Shown: one piece after another, positions 1 to 6,519 of the stretch
Layout of the letters: each line of letters opens with the position of its first letter
How positions within the stretch are numbered: the stretch's first letter is position 1
Origin: an uncultured Bacilli bacterium
Lineage (GTDB): Bacteria > Bacillota_I > Bacilli_A > RF39 > UBA660
Assembly (NCBI GenBank): GCA_947632275.1
Contig: CANROR010000065.1
Span: forward strand, 1-6,548
DNA: 6,548 bases
Direction of reading: 5' to 3'
Notes under the pieces: model-generated
What the model was told of the DNA's origin: nothing
Databases searched by the model: none
The model's input: only the letters and a program-made list of their open reading frames with translations
Made by a program: the position numbers and the translations under genes

Positions 1-260
1 GATTAGGTCTCTGACCCCGTAGAAACTAGATAATACTTCCCATTTTCGCATTACCTAATGTTGCCTTCCGTTTATATCGACAATGTCGGCTTTCTAGTGC
101 TCCATATAATTTTGTGGCTCAATACTAACCCTAATGCCTAACTGTCTACGCTTAAACTAACTGTTACCAGTTTCGCTCCAAGACTCGCTATCAGTGTGTT
201 TGGTTACACTTTCTGATTAGGATCTCCACCTACTAAATTATAAGACCTACCTGGTCGCAC
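1..260 (-). ncRNA. Group II intron, 5' portion (domain I), cut by the window edge
   Basis: Read on the minus strand, a group II intron begins at base 260 with GTGCGACCAGGTAGGTC. This has the typical 5' GUGCG start followed by a short hairpin (GACC, loop AGGTA, GGTC), the same layout as the start of the lactococcal Ll.LtrB intron (GUGCGCCCAGAUAGGG). Further in, the order of motifs again parallels Ll.LtrB as I recall it: a GAGCGAAACTGG stretch, an AAGCG stretch, GGGTTAGTATTGAGCC, and a TAAACGGAAGGCAAC stretch (about plus 61-75) that lines up with the segment just after exon-binding site 1. No protein-coding frame fits the region, as expected for domain I. Domains II-VI and any reverse transcriptase/maturase gene (normally in domain IV) would lie to the left, outside the window. 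Group II introns are self-splicing retroelements. The identification rests on motif layout, not a covariance search, and I do not assign a class. Confidence 0.82.
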
Positions 261-310
261 TATATATATTCAAGGTTTTAAAAATGATTTGACATAAAAT
301 TTTGTAAAGA

Positions 311-334
311 AAAACATGTTCTTAAACATGTTTT
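311..334 (-). terminator. Rho-independent terminator after murF
   Basis: On the minus strand, AAAACATGTT, loop TAAG, AACATGTTTT forms a perfect 10-bp stem followed by TCTTT. It lies directly at the murF stop codon (333-335), which overlaps the upstream arm. It would end the lon-murF transcript. The stem is AT-rich and the T tract is interrupted by one C, so efficiency is uncertain. Confidence 0.75.
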
Positions 335-716
335 ATTGAATTTTTTCAACTATTTCTTTAAAGTTTAAAGCTTGAGAAGCTTTAATTAATATCTTATCAT
401 CAGCTTGTTTTAATTCCTTTATTTTGGTAATTGCTTCCTCATTACTTTTAAAATGGTAAGAATTTGCTTTATTAAAGCCTAAAGCTTCCACTCTTTTATT
501 AATTAAATCTGTATATTCCCCGACTGTAATTAAAATATCAATATCTTCTTCCAAAATAACATCACCAATTTTAGAATGTAATTCTTCCGAGAATTTACCT
601 AATTCTAGCATTGTTCCTAAGCAAGCAATCTTACGGCCTAAAAGACTTCCCAAATATTTAATACTATAACTTAGAGAATCAAAATTAGAATTATAACAAT
701 CATCAATTTTCAACAC
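333..716 (-). pseudogene. murF: murF, C-terminal fragment (most of domain 3), out of frame with the N-terminal part
   Basis: This 127-residue frame encodes most of the C-terminal domain of MurF (UDP-MurNAc-tripeptide:D-alanyl-D-alanine ligase), where the incoming dipeptide binds. Visible family motifs are DDCYNSNFDS (residues 5-14, usual form DxYNANPDS), the GRKIACLGTMLELGKFSEELH stretch (27-47) and ILITVGEY (61-68). The usual LGDMLELG has Thr in place of Asp. The frame opens with GTG at 714-716, only two codons after a TAA, and has no convincing Shine-Dalgarno sequence, so independent translation is doubtful. It overlaps the end of the N-terminal fragment by 14 bases and lies in the +1 frame relative to it. 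The first strand of domain 3, with the conserved KMRME-like linker, is absent from both fragments. I read it as the back half of a broken gene. Confidence 0.85.
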
Positions 717-1629
717 TACTTAGATTAAATAAAGATCCAACCGTTATGGCAACTAAAGCATTGTAGATGAAATGTTCACCACCAATAGGCACATGATAAG
801 TAACATCTTGACACTTAAAAATGCTTTCATTTTCATCCATAGCTAAAATTTGAGCTTGAAAATCGGCAGGAGACGTAATACCAAAAGTTTTTATTTGGTA
901 TTTTTCTTTATTTTTTAAATACCATCTATGTAACAAATCATTATCATTATTAATAATTAAAGTGCCACTTTCTTGTAATCCTTCTAAAATTTCCGTTTTT
1001 GCTTTTAAAATATTTTCGCGACTGCCAAGATTTCCAATATGGGCGGTTCCGACATTGGTAATTATGGCCACGTTAGGTTTCGCAATCTTGGTTAAATAAC
1101 TAATTTCGCCAAGATGATTCATCCCCATTTCCACAACGAGCATGTCTTTTGCATCATCCATCGCTAAAATTGTCAAAGGTAGACCTAAATGATTATTTTG
1201 ATTACCAATTGTCTTATGGACATCATATTTTTCATTTAAAACGCTATAAACCATATCTTTGGTACTTGTTTTGCCAGCACTACCAGTAATCGCCACCACC
1301 GGTTTCGTAAAAGTTTTTCTTTTAAAAGAAGCTAGATCTCCTAAAGCTTTAATGGTATCTTCAACCAAAATAAGACATTTTTCATTTTCCTTTAAATAAT
1401 TCAAAAGTTCTTCACTTTCGGTAACTTTTTCCAAAATAGCAATTCTAGCCCCTTTTTGAAATGCTTCTTCATAAAAATCATTACCATCATATTTTTCCCC
1501 TTTAATCCCAATATATAAATCGTCTTCATGAACTTTCCTCGTATCAATTAAAATTTTATGAATATTTTTATCTATTTTATTGATTATTTTAAGACACTTT
1601 ATATTTTCATAAATATCCTTAGTATTCAT
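703..1629 (-). pseudogene. murF: murF, N-terminal fragment (domains 1 and 2), truncated by deletion and frameshift
   Basis: MurF is the cytoplasmic ATP-dependent ligase that adds D-Ala-D-Ala to UDP-MurNAc-tripeptide, the last soluble step of peptidoglycan precursor synthesis. This 308-residue frame has the substrate-binding N-terminal domain (about 1-107) and the central ATPase domain: P-loop ITGSAGKTSTK (114-124), GNQNNHLGLPLT (142-153), EMGMNHLGEI (167-176), ITNVGTAHIGN (190-200), the KAKTE segment that normally carries the carbamylated Lys (209-213), and YNALVAITVG (289-298). All look intact. It then stops at TGA after SSVEN, where MurF of about 450 residues would continue. The ATG is backed by AGGGAG at 1637-1642, 7 bases upstream. 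It follows lon by 34 bases. The catalytic core is well preserved, so the break is probably recent, but without domain 3 the product should be inactive. Sequencing or assembly error remains possible, although a lost stretch of about 24 codons is not a typical error. Confidence 0.88.
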
Positions 1630-1655
1630 CTTCTCACTCCCTGTAAGATATAGTA

Positions 1656-1684
1656 ATTATACCTTATTTAAAAATTTTTGTATA
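1656..1684 (-). promoter_or_regulatory. Possible murF promoter inside the end of lon
   Basis: On the minus strand, TATACA (1679-1684; 4 of 6 to the -35 consensus) is followed by a 17-base spacer and a perfect TATAAT (1656-1661). Transcription would start near 1649, leaving a leader of about 20 bases that contains the murF ribosome site. The -35 and part of the spacer lie in the last lon codons. Such matches arise by chance in AT-rich DNA, so murF may simply be co-transcribed with lon. Confidence 0.45.
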
Positions 1685-3928
1685 GATTTCTTGAAAATTC
1701 CGAACAGGTACAATTTCTAATTTATTTTTAATAATGTCGGGAATTGTTTCTAAATCAATAACGTTTTCTCTAGGTATATATACTATATTTATATCATTAT
1801 TATATGCAGCAATTAATTTTTCCTTTAATCCCCCGACTTTTAAAACTTCCCCAGTTAAAGAAATTTCGCCAGTAAATGCCACATTGGCCGCGACCTTTTT
1901 CTTCTTAATTAAGCTAAGTAAAGCTACGACTATGGATAAACCGGCCGAAGGGCCATTTTTGGGCGTTGTTCCATCTAAAAAATGTAAATGCAAACTTTTT
2001 TTATCAAAATTTACTTTATAATTACTTCTTAAATAACTGATAGCCACCAAAGCACTTTCTTCCATGACTTTACCAACTGAACCCGTGATATAAAGTTTAC
2101 TTTCCCCATCAACTAGAGAAACTTGAACTTTTGAAACAAAGCCACCATAACCATTGACCCCTAAAATGTTGACCTCACCAAAATTATCTAAAAGAACTAA
2201 TTCTTTATTATACTTCGGATTACCTAAATATAATTTTAAATCTTTTTTCGTAATTTTTTCCTTATTGTTTAAAATTAATTTTCGCACTAAAGTTGCTAAA
2301 GTTCTTTCTAATTCCCGAACTCCCGCTTCTTGCGTATAATTATTAATAATTTCATAAATAATATTTTCTCTAAACTTAATTGGTTCTAAATTATACTCGG
2401 CAAATATTTTAGGTAAAATATAATTTAAAGCAATATCGCATTTTTCAAAAATCGTATAACTATTCAATTCCATAATTTCGACCCGATCTAAGATTGTAGT
2501 TGGAATTTTTTCAATATCATTAGCCGTTAAAATAAATAAAACATTGCTTAAATCATAAGGTTCCTCAATATAATTGTCGGTAAAGTATTTATTTTGAACC
2601 GGATCAATTATTTCGAGTAAAGTACTGGCTGGGTCGCCCCGATAATCCTTAGTCATTTTATCAATTTCATCAATTAAAATCACGGGATTACTGGTGCCAC
2701 ATTTCTTTAAGCCTTGAATAATTTTGCCCGGATTGGCCCCTAAATAAGTCCGGCGCGAACCAATTAATTCCGTCGAATCATTTAAGCCACCCACCGATAT
2801 TTTATAAAATTGGCGTTTTAAAGCTTTACTAATAGACATTGCAATACTAGTTTTCCCCACACCTGGTGGCCCCACCAAACAAATAATCGGCGTTTTAATA
2901 TTTTTATTTTGACTTTTAATTGCAATATATTCACAAATACGCGTCTTAATATTATCTAAACCAAAATGGGTATCATTAAGTTTTTGCCAAACTTCTTGAT
3001 AATCTTTTGGGTCTTTACTTTTTTGATAAGGTAAATTTAAAACCCAATCTAAGTAAGTTCTTAGGACGCCTAATTCGGGCGAATTTTCACTAAGTAAAGC
3101 ATATTTTTCAATTTCGCCTCTTAATTTATTTTTGATATTTTCATCGATTTTTAAGTTATTTAATTTATTTAAAAATTGCTCTGAATCAATCTCTTGGGTC
3201 GTCTTTTCCCCGAGTTCATCTTTAATCGCTTTAATTTTTTCTTTGAGTAAAAATTCTTTTTGATTTTCTTCTAAATTAATTCTAACCTTTTCATCTATTT
3301 CATCTTCTAAATGCGCAATCGCAATTTCTTCTTTTAAATCATTAATTAATTCTTTAGCGCGATTAATCGCATTAATATTTTGCATATAATGACATTTCTT
3401 TTCAAAATTAAAAGGCAAAAATGAGGCAATTATATCGGTAATATTACTTAAATTCTTGGCTTTATTGACGGTTGTTAAAATACTATTTGAAACATTCATA
3501 GAAGAATCAATATATTCTTTTAAAGTCGAAATTAATTTTCTTTTAATGGCATTTTCTTCCGACTTATTATACTTTGGTAATTCAATAACATTATATTCGC
3601 AATTTAAAATGTCTTCATTCCAAGAAGAAGTAAAATATTTGCTAATTACCACCCGATTTAAACCGCGTAAAGTAATGCGAATATTATTATTCGGTAATAA
3701 AATTTTATTTTTGATTTTGGCTATAACCCCAATTTGAGGTAAATCATCAACACTGGGTTCTTCTTCTTTCGAATCCATAGGAGATACAACTAAAACTTTA
3801 CCATCATAATTGTTCGTTGCATTTTTAATAATTAATTGACTTAACCGATTATTAAGTTCAATTTTTATTTCTTGATTTGGTAAAATTATTAATTCTTTTA
3901 GGAGAATCACGGGTAAGACATTTTGCAA
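1664..3928 (-). CDS. lon: ATP-dependent protease Lon
   Basis: Lon is a cytosolic homohexameric AAA+ serine protease that unfolds and degrades damaged and regulatory proteins. At 754 residues this copy is slightly shorter than the usual 770-810. The order is the LON substrate-binding domain (about 1-200, starting LPVILLKELIILP), a helical linker (200-300), the AAA+ module with Walker A GPPGVGKT (353-360), Walker B VILIDEIDK (416-424), sensor-1 FILTAND (N470), arginine finger LDR (R482) and sensor-2 GVRELER (535-541), then the protease domain with the catalytic dyad Ser661 (TPKNGPSAG) and Lys704 (GGLKEK). The 43-residue Ser-Lys spacing matches E. coli Lon (S679/K722). Nothing is missing, so it should be active. 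The start is TTG at 3926-3928, chosen because GGAGGTG lies 8 bases upstream and the protein begins where Lon domains normally begin. It has its own strong promoter. I saw no CIRCE or CtsR-like heat-shock operator. Confidence 0.97.
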   Translation of the reverse strand: MQNVLPVILLKELIILPNQEIKIELNNRLSQLIIKNATNNYDGKVLVVSPMDSKEEEPSVDDLPQIGVIAKIKNKILLPNNNIRITLRGLNRVVISKYFTSSWNEDILNCEYNVIELPKYNKSEENAIKRKLISTLKEYIDSSMNVSNSILTTVNKAKNLSNITDIIASFLPFNFEKKCHYMQNINAINRAKELINDLKEEIAIAHLEDEIDEKVRINLEENQKEFLLKEKIKAIKDELGEKTTQEIDSEQFLNKLNNLKIDENIKNKLRGEIEKYALLSENSPELGVLRTYLDWVLNLPYQKSKDPKDYQEVWQKLNDTHFGLDNIKTRICEYIAIKSQNKNIKTPIICLVGPPGVGKTSIAMSISKALKRQFYKISVGGLNDSTELIGSRRTYLGANPGKIIQGLKKCGTSNPVILIDEIDKMTKDYRGDPASTLLEIIDPVQNKYFTDNYIEEPYDLSNVLFILTANDIEKIPTTILDRVEIMELNSYTIFEKCDIALNYILPKIFAEYNLEPIKFRENIIYEIINNYTQEAGVRELERTLATLVRKLILNNKEKITKKDLKLYLGNPKYNKELVLLDNFGEVNILGVNGYGGFVSKVQVSLVDGESKLYITGSVGKVMEESALVAISYLRSNYKVNFDKKSLHLHFLDGTTPKNGPSAGLSIVVALLSLIKKKKVAANVAFTGEISLTGEVLKVGGLKEKLIAAYNNDINIVYIPRENVIDLETIPDIIKNKLEIVPVRNFQEIYTKIFK

Positions 3929-3936
3929 CTGAGATG

Positions 3937-3943
3937 CACCTCC
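3937..3943 (-). promoter_or_regulatory. Ribosome binding site fixing the TTG start of lon
   Basis: GGAGGTG on the minus strand, 8 bases before TTG at 3926-3928. No ATG or GTG nearby fits this site as well, which makes the non-ATG start believable. Confidence 0.85.
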
Positions 3944-3957
3944 AAACTTTACAAGTT

Positions 3958-3986
3958 ATTATAAGGGCAAAAGCTTTAAATGTAAA
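3958..3986 (-). promoter_or_regulatory. lon promoter, sigma-A type
   Basis: On the minus strand, TTTACA (3981-3986; 5 of 6), a 17-base spacer and TATAAT (3958-3963; 6 of 6). Predicted transcription start is near 3951, giving a leader of about 22 bases with the GGAGGTG site. It sits just after the terminator of the coiled-coil gene, so lon is a separate unit. The near-consensus match suggests high constitutive expression rather than expression only under stress. Confidence 0.8.
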
Positions 3987-4015
3987 GAAAAAAGATAATC
4001 TTTTCGACTATCTTT
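3986..4015 (-). terminator. Rho-independent terminator of the coiled-coil gene
   Basis: On the minus strand, AAAGATAGTC, loop GAAAA, GATTATCTTT forms a 10-bp stem with one G-U pair, running into a T6 tract (3988-3993). The TAG stop codon of the upstream gene (4008-4010) lies inside the first arm. It separates that gene from the lon promoter immediately downstream. Confidence 0.8.
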
Positions 4016-4781
4016 CCGGTCCTTTAATTGTTTCTTCACTCTCAGGAGTATTAATAGCTTCTAAAGCACTTTTAATGCTTGGAATTATTTCATCATATTC
4101 ATAAGCTTTTTGCGCTAAAAGTTTATTTTCTTCTTGTAAAACATTAATTTGATCTAATAATTCATCAATATATTTATTCGATGAAATTCGGTATTGTTCG
4201 CTTTCGGCAATAGTCTTTTTATATTCATCTTGGAGCTTATGATAATTTTGTTCAACTTCTTGTAATTCTAAAATTCTTTGATCTTTTTCGACGATTGTTG
4301 TTTGAAAATTATGATTTTGGGTTTGTAAAGATTTAAAAGAAACCACTGCTTGTTGGGCTAATTTTTCCAAATCGGCTTTAGGATCAGAAGCTACTTTTTT
4401 TTCTGAACTAACTTTTTCTTTTTTTTGATTAATATAAGCGGCCCGAATATTAACCCCTTCTAACATTTTTTCAATGATTTCGGATTTATCCATTTGTACG
4501 CTTAAAAATTCTTCATCATTAGGCCAAAATAAATAAGTCATAAAAACTTCTTTTTCGCGCTTTTCTTCCACCAAACTTTTAGCATCGCCAATTGTTTGGC
4601 CATTAAATAAACTATTATTTCGAACTTCATTAAAATATTTATTCATGGCATCGCGATACATCCGATATAAAATATTATCGTTATTAATCTTTTCGTATTT
4701 TATTTCCGAAATGCCGGAAGCAACAATAATCGCCGCCGCTTCAATTTGCTCAATAACACTAGGTTCTAAATCTTTATTCAT
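4008..4781 (-). CDS. Coiled-coil protein of unknown function
   Basis: I do not recognise this 257-residue protein. It has no signal peptide or membrane segment, so it is probably cytosolic. Residues 1-118 look globular and mixed helix/strand, including a hydrophobic-aromatic patch EVFMTYLFWPNDEEFL (78-93). A charged, flexible linker follows (119-137, rich in K, E and S). Residues about 158-228 show leucine/isoleucine heptads with many E, Q and K, a probable long coiled coil including ILELQEVEQNYHKLQDEY and LLDQINVLQEENKLL. The tail (245-257) is acidic and polar. The shape recalls bacterial division or scaffold proteins, but there is no DivIVA/GpsB N-terminal signature, so I assign no function. 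ATG at 4779-4781 is supported by AGGTGA (4788-4793), 6 bases upstream. It is a single-gene unit with its own promoter and terminator. The ordered codons and clean signals make it a real gene. Confidence 0.85.
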   Translation of the reverse strand: MNKDLEPSVIEQIEAAAIIVASGISEIKYEKINNDNILYRMYRDAMNKYFNEVRNNSLFNGQTIGDAKSLVEEKREKEVFMTYLFWPNDEEFLSVQMDKSEIIEKMLEGVNIRAAYINQKKEKVSSEKKVASDPKADLEKLAQQAVVSFKSLQTQNHNFQTTIVEKDQRILELQEVEQNYHKLQDEYKKTIAESEQYRISSNKYIDELLDQINVLQEENKLLAQKAYEYDEIIPSIKSALEAINTPESEETIKGPER

Positions 4782-4799
4782 CTATACTCACCTACTATA

Positions 4800-4828
4800 A
4801 GAATACTTTATAATAAGCAAAAAGTCAA
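4800..4828 (-). promoter_or_regulatory. Promoter of the coiled-coil gene
   Basis: On the minus strand, TTGACT (4823-4828; 5 of 6), a 17-base spacer and TATTCT (4800-4805; 4 of 6). Transcription would start near 4793, which leaves an unusually short leader and nearly abuts the AGGTGA ribosome site. An alternative -10 a few bases away (TATAAA) is possible. The insertion sequence starts about 34 bases upstream of the -35, so the promoter was spared by the insertion. Confidence 0.55.
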
Positions 4829-4861
4829 TTCCCTATTTAGGCTATCATACTATTTCATATG

Positions 4862-4911
4862 GTTAGTATGTGATAATGTCTTAAGTGTTAGTATTTGAAA
4901 ATGTCTCAAAA
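4862..4911 (+). repeat. Two tandem 25-bp direct repeats at the IS left end
   Basis: Bases 4862-4886 and 4887-4911 are adjacent copies of one 25-bp unit matching at 20 of 25 positions. Both open with GTTAGTAT and contain TGWWAATGTCTYAA. The second copy is closer to the right-end inverted copy. They are probably transposase binding sites (inference). Confidence 0.85.
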
Positions 4912-4923
4912 CTAATATATTAT
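4895..4923 (+). promoter_or_regulatory. Transposase promoter
   Basis: TTGAAA (4895-4900; 5 of 6), a 17-base spacer and TATTAT (4918-4923; 5 of 6), about 20 bases before the start codon. GAGGTGA at 4933-4939 follows as ribosome site. The -35 lies inside the second tandem repeat, so transposase bound to its own end could repress its own expression (inference). Confidence 0.65.
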
Positions 4924-4943
4924 ATGTCGCTTGAGGTGACATA

Positions 4944-6344
4944 ATGAGAAAGGTAGAATTAAGAATGAAAGAAAAAGAAAAATATGATGTTATCAAAGAA
5001 TTAGTTGACCATAATGGTAACAAAAATAGAGCTTGTAAAAAGCTTGGTTTATCTAGAAGACAAGTTGATCGTCTTATTATTATTTATAAGGAGAAAGGCA
5101 AATCTGGATTTGTACATGGCAATCGCTCTAGAAAACCAGTAAGTACAATAGATAAGTCAATCTCCGAAAGTATTATACTACTTTATAAGAATAAATACTA
5201 TGATTTTAATTTTAATCATTTCAAAGATTTCTTAGAAGAAAAAGAAAATATTAAAGTTTCTTACAAGTATATTTACAATATTTTAACTAAAGAAGGTATT
5301 TTATCTCCTAAAGCTAGAAAGAAAACTAAAAGAGCTTTTGCTAAACAAAAACTTCTTCAAGAAAAGAAAATTAACTTAACTATGAGTGAAGAACAAATAT
5401 CTGAAATTGTTAATCATGAAGTTGCTTTGGAAGATTCTCATCCAAGACTAGAAAAGCCTAAATACTTTGGTGAAATTATTGAACAAGATGGGTCTATTCA
5501 TCTGTGGTTTGGTGAAAATAAATCTTGTTTACATTTAGCAATTGATAAAGCTACTTCTACTATTGTTGGTGCTTGGTTTGATTATCAAGAAACATTAAAT
5601 GGTTATTATCATGTTTTATATCAAATACTAACTAATTATGGTATTCCTTATAAATTTTTTACTGATAATCGGACAGTCTTTAATTATATGTCTTTAAATC
5701 CAGATAAAAGAACAAGTGAAAAGGATGTTTTAACTCAATATGGCTATGCTTGTAAACAATTAGGTATTGCTTTAGAAACTTCTTCTGTTTCTCAAGCTAA
5801 AGGTTTAATTGAAAGAACTAATGGTACTTTTCAAGGTAGATTAATTCAAGAATTAAGATTAAATAATATTACTACTATTGATGAAGCTAATAAGTATCTT
5901 ACTGAAATATTTATCCCTAATTTTAATAAAAAATTTGCTTTGGATTATCAAAAATTTCCATCCGTATTTGAAGAATCTCCATCAGAAGATGTTATTAATT
6001 ATACTCTTGCCGTTTTAGCCACTAGAAAAATTGATAATGGTAACGCAATTAAATTTAACAAAGAATATTATCAACCATACTTAGACAATGAATTAAAATG
6101 TTTTATGCCTAAAACTGAATGTTTAGTAATTAAAGCCTTCAATGGCGATTTATTAGTAACCATTGATGAAAAAGTATATGAATTAAGAAAATTACAAAGA
6201 AATATGTCTATATCTAAAGAATTTGATGAAGCTATTCAAGTTAAAGTAAACAAAAAATACATTCCACCAATGACTCATTCTTGGAAATTAGCTTCATTTA
6301 AAAAGCAAATGAAAAGAGCACACACAAATCATGTGTATGCTTAA
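4944..6344 (+). CDS. IS1202/ISNCY-type DDE transposase
   Basis: This 466-residue protein cuts and joins the ends of its insertion sequence. The N-terminal part has a helix-turn-helix (about 24-48, NKNRACKKLGLSRRQVDRLI) followed by the GFVHGNRSRKP motif (55-65), and a second helical DNA-binding segment (about 70-120) ending GILSPKARKKTKR. The RNase H-like integrase core spans about 172-345, with catalytic residues inferred as Asp182 (IIEQDGSIHLWFG), Asp241 (FFTDNRTVF) and Glu290 (SQAKGLIERTNGTFQ); the spacings of 59 and 48 residues fit an rve-type fold. The ETLNGYY and QYGYACKQLG segments are characteristic of ISNCY transposases as I know them. A beta-rich C-terminal part follows (365-440). 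ATG at 4944 is preferred over the ATG at 4965 because GAGGTGA (4933-4939) precedes it. The frame is intact and full length. Family assignment is from recalled motif patterns, not a search. Confidence 0.93.
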   Translation: MRKVELRMKEKEKYDVIKELVDHNGNKNRACKKLGLSRRQVDRLIIIYKEKGKSGFVHGNRSRKPVSTIDKSISESIILLYKNKYYDFNFNHFKDFLEEKENIKVSYKYIYNILTKEGILSPKARKKTKRAFAKQKLLQEKKINLTMSEEQISEIVNHEVALEDSHPRLEKPKYFGEIIEQDGSIHLWFGENKSCLHLAIDKATSTIVGAWFDYQETLNGYYHVLYQILTNYGIPYKFFTDNRTVFNYMSLNPDKRTSEKDVLTQYGYACKQLGIALETSSVSQAKGLIERTNGTFQGRLIQELRLNNITTIDEANKYLTEIFIPNFNKKFALDYQKFPSVFEESPSEDVINYTLAVLATRKIDNGNAIKFNKEYYQPYLDNELKCFMPKTECLVIKAFNGDLLVTIDEKVYELRKLQRNMSISKEFDEAIQVKVNKKYIPPMTHSWKLASFKKQMKRAHTNHVYA

Positions 6345-6510
6345 GCGGGTTTTTATGCCGAGAAAACTTCTTGATCAATGGGCAATTCAAATACGTAATA
6401 CTTTTGTCAAATTAGTAAACAATTACTAATTTGACCAGCAAAGCGATAAAGTATTTGAATTGGGGTCCCATTGTCAAGAAGGAAAATTGGAATAAATTTT
6501 CCCGCTTATG
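6341..6510 (+). ncRNA. Highly structured non-coding segment at the IS 3' end
   Basis: A nested set of inverted repeats fills the space between the transposase stop and the right end. P1 pairs TAAGCGGG (6342-6349, containing the stop codon) with CCCGCTTA (6501-6508). P2 pairs 6367-6382 with 6467-6481 (15 bp, one bulged T). P3 pairs CAATTCAAATAC (6383-6394) with GTATTTGAATTG (6451-6462), 12 bp perfect. P4 pairs GTCAAATTAGTAA (6406-6418) with TTACTAATTTGAC (6423-6435), 13 bp perfect with loop ACAA. A side hairpin pairs 6481-6488 with 6495-6502 and competes for a few bases with P1 and P2. A T7 run follows at 6517-6523. It could be a 3' UTR/terminator structure, a separate small RNA or a nested palindromic element. 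The pairing is seen directly; the RNA role is inference, and I recognise no named family. Confidence 0.6.
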
Positions 6511-6519
6511 TTTTCATTT

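Noticed and set aside
289..317. Plus-strand promoter starting with TTGACA at 289-294
   Set aside because: No -10 hexamer at a proper distance (AAACAT at 17 bases) and no plus-strand gene follows.
260..334. Class C group II intron inserted in a terminator
   Set aside because: The intron starts 50 bases past the stem rather than within a few bases of it, and its 5' sequence differs from the GUGUGCCCGGC-like start of class C introns.
700..720. Programmed frameshift joining the two murF parts
   Set aside because: A shift could join the frames, but roughly 24 conserved codons would still be missing, so recoding alone cannot restore MurF. No X-XXY-YYZ-type slippery signal in the right direction is evident.
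1734..2339. Small plus-strand open frames (95 and 61 residues) opposite lon
   Set aside because: They lie wholly inside the conserved protease and AAA+ coding region on the other strand, with low-complexity products and no ribosome site; they are antisense shadows.
3456..4104. Plus-strand open frames of 93 and 75 residues
   Set aside because: They are opposite lon and the end of the coiled-coil gene, one crossing the terminator and lon promoter, with no family motif or plausible start signal.
333..4781. Mycoplasma genetic code (TGA = Trp)
   Set aside because: Conserved Trp positions that I checked use TGG. Reading TGA as Trp at the end of the N-terminal murF fragment gives only a few more codons before TAA and does not repair the gene.
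4008..4781. DivIVA/GpsB-type division protein
   Set aside because: Only the coiled coil resembles that group; the conserved N-terminal lipid-binding or GpsB motif is not present.
4829..4861. Xer/dif recombination site as IS target
   Set aside because: Some IS1202-type elements are reported to insert near Xer sites, but I see no convincing pair of XerC/XerD arms in the left flank, and the right flank is missing.
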